A stretch of DNA of 46,229 nucleotides from Deltaproteobacteria bacterium (GTDB lineage Bacteria > Myxococcota_A > Polyangia > JACPQR01): assembly GCA_016190375.1 (NCBI GenBank), contig JACPQR010000155.1, forward strand, positions 1 to 46,229, given 5' to 3'. A program made the translations under genes and the position numbers. Below are positions 8,424-15,550 of the stretch, in pieces (the stretch's first letter is position 1; each line of letters opens with the position of its first letter). Below the pieces are notes generated by a model that was given only the letters and a program-made list of their open reading frames with translations, was not told where the DNA came from and ran no database searches.

Positions 8424-9293
8424 TCACTCCGCACTGTGATCGATGCGCGACAGCTCGAGCGCCCGCGCAGGTGCCTCCGAGATTCGATCCAGCGCGTCGC
8501 CGCCCCGCGCCTCCACCACGATCGACGCGGCGGCGGCACCGAGGCGTGCGGAGTCGATCGGGTCCAGGCCACGAGTCAGGCCGAGGAGGAAACCTGCCGC
8601 GAAGGTGTCCCCCGCCCCGGTGGGATCGACCTCGCAGGTCGGGTAAGCGGCAAGCCGCGTCGTCCGACCCCTCTGGATGATCTCCGAGCCGCGGTCGCCG
8701 TGGGTGAACGCTACGATCGGGACGGTCGCGACCAGGCGATCGAGGAGGTCGTCCTGGCCAACCAGATCGTCTTCCCCGACACAGGCGACGTCCACGCCTG
8801 AGAGGCTCTCGGCGTCCCAAGGCAGCGGTCGGATGATCCCGTCCTCGCCGGCGCGGCGCACCCACCCTTGCACACCGATGCCCACGATCCTCGCGCGCAC
8901 GCTTCCGAGCCAGCGGGCGAGGTCGATCTCCGAGAGCACGGGCGCGAGGTGCAACAGGGCGGTCTCCCGCAGCTCGGCCGGGAGTCTCTCGGGCACGACC
9001 GGTGGGGCGACGGCGCCGACGCGTTGCGCCCGACGGAAGCCCCCCCCACCGGGCAGATACGTATTGGTGAAGACGGTGGTCCTGCCGGCGCGAGCCGCCA
9101 TCACGTCCAGACCCGCCAACGCCGCGTCGGCGCCAAAATCCTCACCGACGGCCGTCGCAAGGCGGACACGGGCCCCGAGGCCAAGGTACGTCCTGGCGCC
9201 GTAGAAGGCTCCGCCACCCGCGGCGACCACGTGGCCGTACAGGTCGTGGGTGACATGTCCGGCTATCAGCACCGTCGGGTCCGCGCGAGCCAT
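8424..9293 (-). CDS. PfkB-family carbohydrate/nucleoside kinase
   Basis: 289-aa ribokinase-like (PfkB) kinase, ATP-dependent, acting on a sugar, nucleoside or related alcohol. The start MARADPTVLIAGHVTHD fits the first beta strand of the family. GGGAFYGA (27-33) corresponds to the N-terminal substrate-binding glycine motif, and DPTGAGDTFAAG (223-234) is the C-terminal PfkB signature with catalytic base Asp229. The lid region is short, as in monomeric family members. It is divergent from fliL across 157 bp. Substrate cannot be deduced, although the length and lack of an insert resemble adenosine/ribokinase-type subgroups. Confidence 0.88.
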   Translation of the reverse strand: MARADPTVLIAGHVTHDLYGHVVAAGGGAFYGARTYLGLGARVRLATAVGEDFGADAALAGLDVMAARAGRTTVFTNTYLPGGGGFRRAQRVGAVAPPVVPERLPAELRETALLHLAPVLSEIDLARWLGSVRARIVGIGVQGWVRRAGEDGIIRPLPWDAESLSGVDVACVGEDDLVGQDDLLDRLVATVPIVAFTHGDRGSEIIQRGRTTRLAAYPTCEVDPTGAGDTFAAGFLLGLTRGLDPIDSARLGAAAASIVVEARGGDALDRISEAPARALELSRIDHSAE

Positions 9294-9420
9294 CGGCCTA
9301 TGCAAACCGGGCGCTGGCCGGGCGTCAAGCCCATGACCCGGGCGCCGCCGGGTTGGCGGCGGCCGCGAGCCCTGGCGGCGTTTTTCCAGCGTTTCCCGCC
9401 GACCGAGCCCGCCGGGACGC

Positions 9421-9436
9421 TGGCACGCTGGCTGCT
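9421..9436 (+). promoter_or_regulatory. Candidate sigma-54 (-24/-12) promoter before fliL
   Basis: TGGCAC-N5-CTGCT matches the RpoN consensus TGGCAC-N5-TTGCW except for one base, with the GG and GC dinucleotides exactly 10 bp apart. It is 14 bp upstream of the fliL ATG, so transcription would start only a few bases before the start codon. Flagellar operons of many proteobacteria use sigma-54; a chance match in G+C-rich DNA is possible. Confidence 0.5.
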
Positions 9437-9450
9437 GGGCTGCGGTGTCA

Positions 9451-9933
9451 ATGAGCGAAGCGGAAGACGACGTTCCGATCAAGACGCCCAGCAACAAGAT
9501 GATGCTGATCATCCTCCTCACGAACATCGTGGGGCTCGGGGCGATCGGCGCCTTCCTGGGGCTCACACGCTCGACACCCGCCCATTCGGCGCCGGCGCCC
9601 GAGAGGCCGCGCCACCACGTCGGCCCGATGGTTCCGATGGAACCGTTGATCATAAACATCGGCGGAGTCGGCGAGAGCGGGGACGACAGCCGCTACCTGA
9701 AGGTCACCGTTCAGTTCGAAGCCGCCAGCGAGGTGTCGAAGACCGAGATCGAGACTGCCCTCGTCCCGATCCGCAGCCGCCTGCTCATCCGGTTCGCCTC
9801 GTTGACGCTTCCGGAGGCGCAGGGCACCCAGAACCTCCTGAAGCTGCAGGGCGAGGTCAAGCAGATCGTCAACCAGCTCCTGGGCTCGCCCAGGGTTGCC
9901 AAGGTCCACTTCACCGACTTCGTCGTCCAGTGA
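9451..9933 (+). CDS. fliL: Flagellar basal-body-associated protein FliL
   Basis: 160-aa FliL, a single-pass inner-membrane protein that sits around the stators and supports torque generation. A short cytoplasmic tail (MSEAEDDVPIKTP) precedes one transmembrane helix (about 19-38), a Pro/His-rich linker and the periplasmic SPFH-like domain, ending in VAKVHFTDFVVQ, the typical FliL C-terminus. ATG 9451 was preferred to GTG 9445. It is the first gene of the flagellar operon, and its stop overlaps the fliM start (GTGA). Confidence 0.95.
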   Translation: MSEAEDDVPIKTPSNKMMLIILLTNIVGLGAIGAFLGLTRSTPAHSAPAPERPRHHVGPMVPMEPLIINIGGVGESGDDSRYLKVTVQFEAASEVSKTEIETALVPIRSRLLIRFASLTLPEAQGTQNLLKLQGEVKQIVNQLLGSPRVAKVHFTDFVVQ

Positions 9934-10898
9934 TCAACGAACCGCACGATCCCCTGCTGTCGGGCGAGGAGACCGAGGCGCTCCTCGAGGCGATGCGCTC
10001 GAGCGCGGCCGCCGGGCCCGACGTGGCCACCGCCAACCTCGCCTCTCCGGATCGACCACTACGAGAGGTGCTCGGCCGCGCGGACCGCTGCTCGGAGGAG
10101 CTGACGGGCGACCTGCGGCGGATCATGCTCAGGGTGGCCCGGTGCGCGGCGACCGCGACGGCGGATTCCCCGGAGATCCTGCCGTTCGACGTGATCGCGA
10201 AGTCCATCGTCACCGGCTCGGCGATCGCGCCGCTCAGAACTCGGGACGGGAGCCGCGGCCTGGTCGTGGTCGGTCCGGCGCTCGCGTCGTTCGTCCTGGA
10301 GCGCCGCCTGGGCGCACCGCTCAAGCCGGCCGACGTCCGGGCGGAGGATGACCTCGGTGGCCCCCCGCGACCGAACCTGAGCTCGTTCGACCGCCGCCTG
10401 ATCACGCCCTTCGTGACCTCGCTCGTCGACGCCTTCTCGGCCCTGTGGAGCGGCAAGCACGACGAGGTCCGGCTCGCCGAGATCGTGTCGCGGGCTCAGG
10501 ACCTGCCGGCGAGCTGGTCGAGCTCGGAGCCGATGATCCGGCTGTGCCTGAAGGTGGTCGCGGCGAGCGGCGTCGCCGACGAGGTCGTGATCGCGCTGAC
10601 CGCGGGAGCCGCACGGTCGGCGTCGTTCGAGAAGTCCGAGGGCGCGACGGCGACGCTCGGTGACCGTGACCGGATGGCGCAGCGGCTCGCCGCGGCCGAG
10701 GTCGAGGTCGTGGCCGTGCTCGGAAGGGCGCCGACCACCGTGCGGGATCTGCTCGCGCTGTCGGTCGGCGACGTGGTCCGGCTGGACCGGATTCCCGGAA
10801 GGCCGGTCGAGGTCGTCGTCGAGGGGGTCCCGAAGCTGGCCGGCGCTCCGGTGGTGCACCACGGCAACCTGGCGATCGAGGTGAGTGAGTCGTTGTGA
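9930..10898 (+). CDS. fliM: Flagellar motor switch protein FliM
   Basis: 322-aa FliM, part of the C-ring that changes rotation direction on binding CheY-P. GTG 9930 overlaps the fliL stop. The N-terminal CheY-docking motif appears as LLSGEETEALLEAM (consensus LSQxEIDALL). The middle CheC-like domain spans about 40-230, and the C-terminal SpoA/FliN-like domain (about 245-320) has GDVVRLDR and GRPVEVVVEG. The usual glycine-rich GGxG of the middle domain is degenerate (RRLGAPLKP). Its last codons and stop are duplicated 182 bp downstream at the edge of a repeat element. Confidence 0.93.
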   Translation: MINEPHDPLLSGEETEALLEAMRSSAAAGPDVATANLASPDRPLREVLGRADRCSEELTGDLRRIMLRVARCAATATADSPEILPFDVIAKSIVTGSAIAPLRTRDGSRGLVVVGPALASFVLERRLGAPLKPADVRAEDDLGGPPRPNLSSFDRRLITPFVTSLVDAFSALWSGKHDEVRLAEIVSRAQDLPASWSSSEPMIRLCLKVVAASGVADEVVIALTAGAARSASFEKSEGATATLGDRDRMAQRLAAAEVEVVAVLGRAPTTVRDLLALSVGDVVRLDRIPGRPVEVVVEGVPKLAGAPVVHHGNLAIEVSESL

Positions 10899-11080
10899 GA
10901 GCACGACTTCGACGAACGAAGAATCGGCTCTGTCCGGAGTGGCGGCGTGAGCGGTCCTGCGAGCGCAAGCAGGGAGCGAAGGCGGATTCACTCCGCCGTA
11001 GCGACCGAGCGAACCGCACGCCACGGCGGGGGGGCCCGCGGGGGGGCGGCAGCCCACCCGCGCTCAGTGAGTCGTTGTGA
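10895..11080 (+). CDS. Possible 61-aa peptide coupled to fliM (doubtful)
   Basis: A GTG overlapping the fliM stop (GTGA) opens a 61-codon frame crossing the inserted repeat and ending in ALSESL, a copy of the FliM C-terminus SESL. The peptide is Arg-rich (14 or more Arg) with GGPRGGGSPP near its end. The repeat block is read here in a different phase from the equivalent frame between flgF and flgG, so the two peptides are not homologous in sequence. This argues that the frame is a by-product of G+C-rich DNA rather than a conserved gene. Confidence 0.2.
   Translation: MRARLRRTKNRLCPEWRRERSCERKQGAKADSLRRSDRANRTPRRGGPRGGGSPPALSESL
10950..11065 (+). repeat. Structured repeat, copy a (fliM-fliN)
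   Basis: Hairpin 1: GGCGGA-TTCAC-TCCGCC (10981-10997), preceded by GCAGGGAGCGAA and followed by GTAGCGACCGAGCG. Then come a G-rich tract CGGGGGGGCCCGCGGGGGGG and hairpin 2 GGGC-GGCA-GCCC, closed by CACCCGCGC. The same order is found at 11420-11496, 21018-21114 and, inverted, at 3220-3330. Confidence 0.8.
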
Positions 11081-11093
11081 GAGGAGAGAATAG

Positions 11094-11414
11094 ATGACGG
11101 ACGAGACAACCAGCACGACGACACCCGAGGAGCCTCCCCGCGAGATCGATCGCATCCTCGAGATCCCGCTGGAGATCCACGTCGAGCTCGGGCGCCGGCG
11201 AATGAAGATCAGCGAGCTGCTCGCCATCGGAACGGGCGGCATCCTCGAGCTCACCACGCCAGCGGGCGCCCCCCTCGCCCTGTACGCGAACCAGACCCTC
11301 ATCGCGCACGGCGAGGCGGTCGTCGTGGGCGAGCGCTACGGCATCCGCGTCACCGACATCGTCTCGCCACGCGAGCGCGTCAAGCGGCTCGGCGGCGTGG
11401 AGGACGAGCGATGA
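11094..11414 (+). CDS. fliN: Flagellar motor switch protein FliN
   Basis: 106-aa FliN, the most abundant C-ring component, built of one SpoA domain. After a Thr/Glu-rich tail the domain runs from LEIPLEIHVELGRRRMKISELL to YGIRVTDIVSPRERVKRL, the standard ending of FliN. GAGGAGAGAATAG just upstream of ATG 11094 gives a good ribosome-binding site. Its stop overlaps the fliO start (ATGA at 11411-11414). It is separated from fliM by the 182-bp repeat-bearing unit. Confidence 0.96.
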   Translation: MTDETTSTTTPEEPPREIDRILEIPLEIHVELGRRRMKISELLAIGTGGILELTTPAGAPLALYANQTLIAHGEAVVVGERYGIRVTDIVSPRERVKRLGGVEDER

Positions 11415-12697
11415 GCGAAGCGAATCGGAGCGAGCGGAGCGGGATTTACTCCCGCGGAGCGAGCCGGGGGGTCCGGGGGGGCCGAGGAGGCCCCACCGGT
11501 GTAACGGCAATCCGTTCTTCTGTAGCGCTTGTCCTGCTCGCCGTGCCCGCCGTCGCCGAGGCGGAGTCCTTCACGGAGCTCGGCTTCCGCGATCGAAGCG
11601 AAGCCGCGGACCTCGAGGTCACGTTGCGTTCGACCGCGACCTTGAGCGCCCCGCGCATCAGGACCGCTCCCGGCATCGTCAAGCTGTGGTTCTCGGGGAT
11701 GGACGAGACGCAGAGCCTCGACCAGCGCGGCGACGGTCGGGCGATCCGGACGATTCGCGTCCGATCGGGCGCCGCGTCGACGGGACTCGTCCAGATCTCG
11801 CTCGGCGACGACCGCACCCTGGATCCCGCCGCGATCCGCGTCGAGACGAACGGCGAGCAGGCCCGCATCCGTATCGCGCGGAGCCTCTTCGCCCCCGCCG
11901 AGCCCGCGAGCCCGGCACCGACACCCGAGCAGGCCACGAGCGCTCCGGACGCGAGCGACGCTCCCTCCGCGGACCCGGCTCCGAGCCCGAGCGCCGTGCA
12001 AGCCCCGAATCCGAGCCAGGCCCCGACCGCCGCGCCGACCGTGAACGCGGCGGGAGCCGAGGCCGCGGTCGCGACGCCCCGCCCCGCGCCGCGCGCTCCG
12101 GCGGCCCATGCCCGGCGCGATCGCCGGACGATCGCGAGGATGGCCGCTCCGCGCGGTCCCGGTCTCGGCACGATCGCCGTCGTCACGATCGTCCTCGGCA
12201 GCCTCTACATCGCGGTCAAGCTCTTCGGGCGCAAGCGCCGCATGAAGGCCGCGCGCCACCAGATCGAGGTGGTCTCCTCGAAGCGGATCGGCCCCAGGCA
12301 CCAGCTCGTGATCGTGAGAGCGTTCGGCCGCGATCACCTGCTGTCGGTCAACGGCGGCACCACCCAGCGAATCGCCTCCGTCCGCACCCCTGATGCAGCG
12401 GAATACAACGACGCCGACGACGATCTCGCGTCCTCGCGCGGCCAGACCGCTGCGCAGGAGGCGCCCGCACGGATCAGCGGACTCCCCCGACCGAAGCGGG
12501 CGGCGGAGCCGGCCCCGAGGCAGCAGGGCTCGTCGCTCTTCGGTGCGGAGCTCCTCGACCTCGCGGCGACCGCGCGGAAGCGCGACGCCCGTCCCTGGGA
12601 GGGACCGAGCTCCGAGCCCTCGCTGCTCGCGCGTGAATCCGTGTCCGGCCTGATCAAGCTGCGCGAGCTCAGGGACGGCCGAGCGGCCCGCGCATGA
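11411..12697 (+). CDS. fliO: Flagellar export protein FliO with N-terminal AMIN-like domain
   Basis: 428 aa, far longer than classical FliO (about 120-150 aa). Order: residues 1-30 (Arg/Ser/Gly-rich) are encoded by a repeat element; about 33-52 is a signal-peptide-like hydrophobic stretch ending AEAES; about 55-155 is a beta-rich periplasmic domain resembling AMIN; about 157-245 is a long Pro/Ala-rich linker; then a transmembrane helix (GTIAVVTIVLGSLYIAVKLF) and the cytoplasmic FliO domain (IEVVSSKRIGPRHQLVIV, GRDHLLSVNGGTTQRI) and a tail. FliO assists assembly of the FliP-FliQ-FliR export gate. No start codon exists between the repeat and the signal peptide, so ATG 11411, overlapping the fliN stop, is used. 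Its end overlaps fliP (ATGA). Confidence 0.85.
   Translation: MSEANRSERSGIYSRGASRGVRGGRGGPTGVTAIRSSVALVLLAVPAVAEAESFTELGFRDRSEAADLEVTLRSTATLSAPRIRTAPGIVKLWFSGMDETQSLDQRGDGRAIRTIRVRSGAASTGLVQISLGDDRTLDPAAIRVETNGEQARIRIARSLFAPAEPASPAPTPEQATSAPDASDAPSADPAPSPSAVQAPNPSQAPTAAPTVNAAGAEAAVATPRPAPRAPAAHARRDRRTIARMAAPRGPGLGTIAVVTIVLGSLYIAVKLFGRKRRMKAARHQIEVVSSKRIGPRHQLVIVRAFGRDHLLSVNGGTTQRIASVRTPDAAEYNDADDDLASSRGQTAAQEAPARISGLPRPKRAAEPAPRQQGSSLFGAELLDLAATARKRDARPWEGPSSEPSLLARESVSGLIKLRELRDGRAARA
11420..11496 (+). repeat. Structured repeat, copy c (inside the fliO 5' end)
   Basis: Hairpin 1: GCGGGA-TTTAC-TCCCGC (11439-11455), flanked by GCGAGCGGA and GGAGCGAGCC. Then GGGGGGTCCGGGGGGG and hairpin 2 GGGGCC-GAGGA-GGCCCC, ending CACC. 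It lies within the fliO reading frame and encodes about residues 4-31. No flanking duplication of fliN sequence is seen here. Confidence 0.8.
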
Positions 12698-13434
12698 AGC
12701 GGCTCGCTCAGCTCCTGGTCGTCGTGGGCCTCGCGGCCGTACCTGCGCTCGCGCTCGCCCAGCCGGCGCAGCTCGCGATCAACCTGCCCGGCCCCGAGGG
12801 CCCCGAGCAGGTCGTGCCCGCCCTGAAGATCCTCCTCCTCCTCACGGTCCTGTCCCTGGCGCCCGCGATCCTCATCTCGATGACCTCGTTCACGCGGATC
12901 GTCGTCGTGCTCTCGTTCGTGCGGCAGGCGCTCGGCACCCAGAACGTCCCGCCCACCCAGGTCGTGATGGCGCTGTCTCTCCTGTTGACCGGCGTCGTGA
13001 TGGCGCCGGTGGCGAAACGTGTGGGCGAGGAGGCGCTCGATCCGTACATGGCGCACCGCATCGACGAGGGGCAGGCCTACGAGGCCGCGCGCTCCGTCGT
13101 CTCCGAGTTCCTCCTCAGGCAGACCCGCGAGGACGACCTGACGCTCATGTACGAGATGAGCGCCACCGAGAAGCCCCGAGCCGCCGAGGACGTCTCGCTG
13201 CACCTGCTCGTGCCGGCCTTCCTGATCTCGGAGCTCCGCACGGGGTTCGAGATGGGGTTCTTGCTCTTCCTGCCGTTCGTGCTCATCGACCTCATCGTCG
13301 CGGCCATCCTGACCTCGCTGGGGATGGTCATGGTGCCTCCGACGATGCTGTCGACGCCGATGAAGGTGCTGCTCTTCGTCGTGGTCGATGGCTGGGCCTT
13401 GCTCACCCGCTCCATCGTGGTGTCGTTCACATGA
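12694..13434 (+). CDS. fliP: Flagellar export-gate protein FliP
   Basis: 246-aa FliP, the main component of the FliP5-FliQ4-FliR1 export gate. A cleavable signal peptide (ending ALALAQ) is followed by helices and the signatures SFTRIVVVLSFVRQALGTQ and PAFLISELRTGFEMGF, then PPTMLSTPMKVLLFVVVDGW. Starts with ATGA overlap of fliO and ends with ATGA overlap of fliQ, so it is translationally coupled on both sides. Confidence 0.97.
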   Translation: MKRLAQLLVVVGLAAVPALALAQPAQLAINLPGPEGPEQVVPALKILLLLTVLSLAPAILISMTSFTRIVVVLSFVRQALGTQNVPPTQVVMALSLLLTGVVMAPVAKRVGEEALDPYMAHRIDEGQAYEAARSVVSEFLLRQTREDDLTLMYEMSATEKPRAAEDVSLHLLVPAFLISELRTGFEMGFLLFLPFVLIDLIVAAILTSLGMVMVPPTMLSTPMKVLLFVVVDGWALLTRSIVVSFT

Positions 13435-13706
13435 CCGCCACCTTCGCGCTCGACTGGTTCCGCGAGCTCCTCTGGACCGCGGTCCTCGTGGGCGGCCCGC
13501 CGGTTCTTGCCGGTCTCGCCGTGGGCCTGCTCATGGCGGTCCTTCAGGCCGCGACCCAGGTCAACGACTCGTCGGTGTCGTTCGCGCCCAAGGCGCTTGC
13601 CACGGTCACGTCGCTCGCGGTCGCGGGAGCGTGGATGCTCGAGCGAGTGGCCGAGTTCGCCTCGTCGGCGATCGGTGCGATGGCGCACACCGGGCTGGGT
13701 CCTTGA
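13431..13706 (+). CDS. fliQ: Flagellar export-gate protein FliQ
   Basis: 91-aa FliQ with two hydrophobic helices (about 15-40 and 55-78), separated by AATQVNDSSVSFAPKALA, the conserved FliQ loop (consensus QxxTQIxExTLxFxPK). Overlaps the fliP stop by 4 bp. Standard length for the family. fliR follows after 9 bp. Confidence 0.96.
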   Translation: MTATFALDWFRELLWTAVLVGGPPVLAGLAVGLLMAVLQAATQVNDSSVSFAPKALATVTSLAVAGAWMLERVAEFASSAIGAMAHTGLGP

Positions 13707-13715
13707 GGCGCTGAC

Positions 13716-14495
13716 GTGATCGCCGAGATCCTCGCCCGGATCGAGCCCCTCCTCCCACTGTTCATCCTCGCATCCCTTCGAATCGGCGTGGCCATCGCGG
13801 CCCTGCCCGCGCCCTTCGGGGACCTCGCACCCGTGCGTACACGCACCGCCCTGGGAGTCCTTCTGGCCATCGCGGTCACACTGCCGCTCACGGCGGCGGC
13901 TCCGGAGATCCCGCTCGAGGCCGTCCCGCTCCTCCGCGCGGCGGTCGGCGAGCTGCTCATCGGCGCCGTCATCGGCTTGACGGCGCGCGTCACGCTGGCA
14001 GCGGCCCAGGTCGCCGGAACGCTGGCGGGAAACGCGATGGGGCTCGGCTTCGCCAGCACCGTCGACCCGACCTTCGGCGAGGACGGGCTGCCGACGACGT
14101 ACCTCCTGGCCGCCTTCGGGACGTTGATTTTCTTCGCTTTGCAGGGACACCACGCCGTCCTCGCGGCGCTCGCGGAGAGCCTCAGGCTCGCGCCGCCGGG
14201 CGGGGCCGTCGGCGTCCTCGCGAACGACGGCATCTTCCGCATGGGCTCGGCGACCGTGGCACATGGCTTGCGAATCGCAGCTCCGGTGGTCGCCACCATG
14301 TTCATCGTCCAGCTCGGAACCGGCCTCGTCTCCCGCGCGGCCCCGCGGCTGAACGTCTTCGCCCTGTCGTTCGGCATCGCCATCGCGGCGGGGCTCCTCA
14401 CCCTCTTCGTCGCGGCCCCGACCCTGGCCCGGGCCGTCGCGGTGGAGATCTCGAGCCTGCCCGACGCGCTCAGGGCGGCCCTGGTGGGGAGATAG
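13716..14495 (+). CDS. fliR: Flagellar export-gate protein FliR
   Basis: 259-aa FliR, a multi-helix inner-membrane component of the export gate. GTG 13716 is used as start. Family features: LRIGVAIAALPAPFGDLAPVR near residues 21-41, GELLIGAVIGLTAR, GNAMGLGFASTVDPTFG, and the C-terminal helical hairpin rich in Ala/Leu. flhB begins 2 bp after its stop. Confidence 0.96.
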   Translation: MIAEILARIEPLLPLFILASLRIGVAIAALPAPFGDLAPVRTRTALGVLLAIAVTLPLTAAAPEIPLEAVPLLRAAVGELLIGAVIGLTARVTLAAAQVAGTLAGNAMGLGFASTVDPTFGEDGLPTTYLLAAFGTLIFFALQGHHAVLAALAESLRLAPPGGAVGVLANDGIFRMGSATVAHGLRIAAPVVATMFIVQLGTGLVSRAAPRLNVFALSFGIAIAAGLLTLFVAAPTLARAVAVEISSLPDALRAALVGR

Positions 14496-14497
14496 CC

Positions 14498-15550
14498 GTG
14501 GCGGACCGTACCGAGCGAACCCAGGAAGCGACACCCCGCAAGCAGGAGAAGCTCCGCGACGAGGGCAAGATCGCCCGCTCGATCGAGGTGGGCGCGGCCG
14601 CGGCGATCCTCGCGATGGGGCTCGCGCTCGCCGCGACGGGCTCCACGATCGCCAGGACCGTCTACACGGTCACGACCCGAGCGATGCGCCTTCAGGACGT
14701 GGGCAACCCGACCTACGCGCTCGCCTCGCTCGTTCCCGCGCTCGGCTCGACGCTGCTTCCCGCGCTCCTCGCCACCGCCGTGGTCACGGCGGCCGTCGGC
14801 CTCGCCCAGACCCGCGGCCTGTTCAACCTCTCGCTCGTGATGCCCAAGCTCGAGCGGCTGAGCCCGGCCTCGCACCTCCCGCGCCTCTTGCCCGGCAAGG
14901 ACTCGGCGCTCGAGCTCGGCAAGTCGCTCCTGAAGCTCGTCATCCTCGGCATCGTCGTCTACCGGATCGTCGCGGCCGCGGCGCCCCGCTTCGCGCTCCT
15001 CGCCGCGGTCGAGCCGACCGTCGCGGCGGCCGAGGTCGGGTCCGTGGCCACCAAGGTCGCCGTGCACGGCGCCATCGCTTTCGCGCTCATCGCCGTCGTC
15101 GACTACGTCCTGGCGCGCCGCCGCTTCCTCGAGGAAGCGAAGATGAGCCACCAGGAGGTCAAGGACGAGCACAAGGAGGAGCAGGGCGATCCGACCGTCC
15201 GCCGCCGCATCCGGGCGAGGATGCGCGAGGCCGCGCGCCGCCGTGCCGTCAGCGACGTCCGCAAGGCGACCGTCTTGGTCGCGAACCCGACGCACATCTC
15301 GATCGCGCTCCGCTACGAGACGGACCGCGACGCCGCCCCGGTGATCCTCGCCAAGGGAATCGACGACGTGGCCACGCAGATGAGGTCGGCCGCGCGCAAG
15401 CACCGCGTCCCGATCGTCGAGAACCGGCCGCTCGCCCGGGCGCTGCACGCCCACGGCAAGCTCGGCCAGTACATCCCCGTCGAGCTCTATCGCGCCGCCG
15501 CCGAGGTGATCGCGCACGTGATGCGCCTTCGCGCTGGAGCGTACGTGTGA
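14498..15550 (+). CDS. flhB: Flagellar export switch protein FlhB
   Basis: 350-aa FlhB, which switches export from rod/hook to filament substrates by autocleavage. GTG start. N-terminal ADRTERTQEATPRKQEKLRD is the usual cytoplasmic signature. Four transmembrane helices occupy about 30-205. The cytoplasmic domain has the linker EAKMSHQEVKDEHKEEQGDP and the self-cleavage site NPTH (Asn263-Pro264). The C-terminus continues with AKGIDDVA and the ENRPLARALH motif. Stop overlaps flhA (GTGA). Confidence 0.97.
   Translation: MADRTERTQEATPRKQEKLRDEGKIARSIEVGAAAAILAMGLALAATGSTIARTVYTVTTRAMRLQDVGNPTYALASLVPALGSTLLPALLATAVVTAAVGLAQTRGLFNLSLVMPKLERLSPASHLPRLLPGKDSALELGKSLLKLVILGIVVYRIVAAAAPRFALLAAVEPTVAAAEVGSVATKVAVHGAIAFALIAVVDYVLARRRFLEEAKMSHQEVKDEHKEEQGDPTVRRRIRARMREAARRRAVSDVRKATVLVANPTHISIALRYETDRDAAPVILAKGIDDVATQMRSAARKHRVPIVENRPLARALHAHGKLGQYIPVELYRAAAEVIAHVMRLRAGAYV

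Larger units (their letters stand above)
10884..11083 (+). mobile_element. Insertion unit between fliM and fliN bounded by 18-bp direct repeats
   Basis: AGTGAGTCGTTGTGAGAG occurs at 10884-10901 (last codons and stop of fliM) and again at 11066-11083, just before the fliN ribosome-binding site. The repeat period is 182 bp. The enclosed DNA carries copy a of the structured repeat. The second repeat restores the original fliM end next to GAGGAG and the fliN start, so the ancestral junction was probably continuous. It looks like an insertion with an 18-bp target duplication, or a slippage/recombination product. Confidence 0.7.

Noticed and set aside
8868..9929. Upstream extension of fliM
   Set aside because: It would overlap fliL and the PfkB kinase gene; the GTG at 9930 overlapping the fliL stop gives a normal-length FliM.
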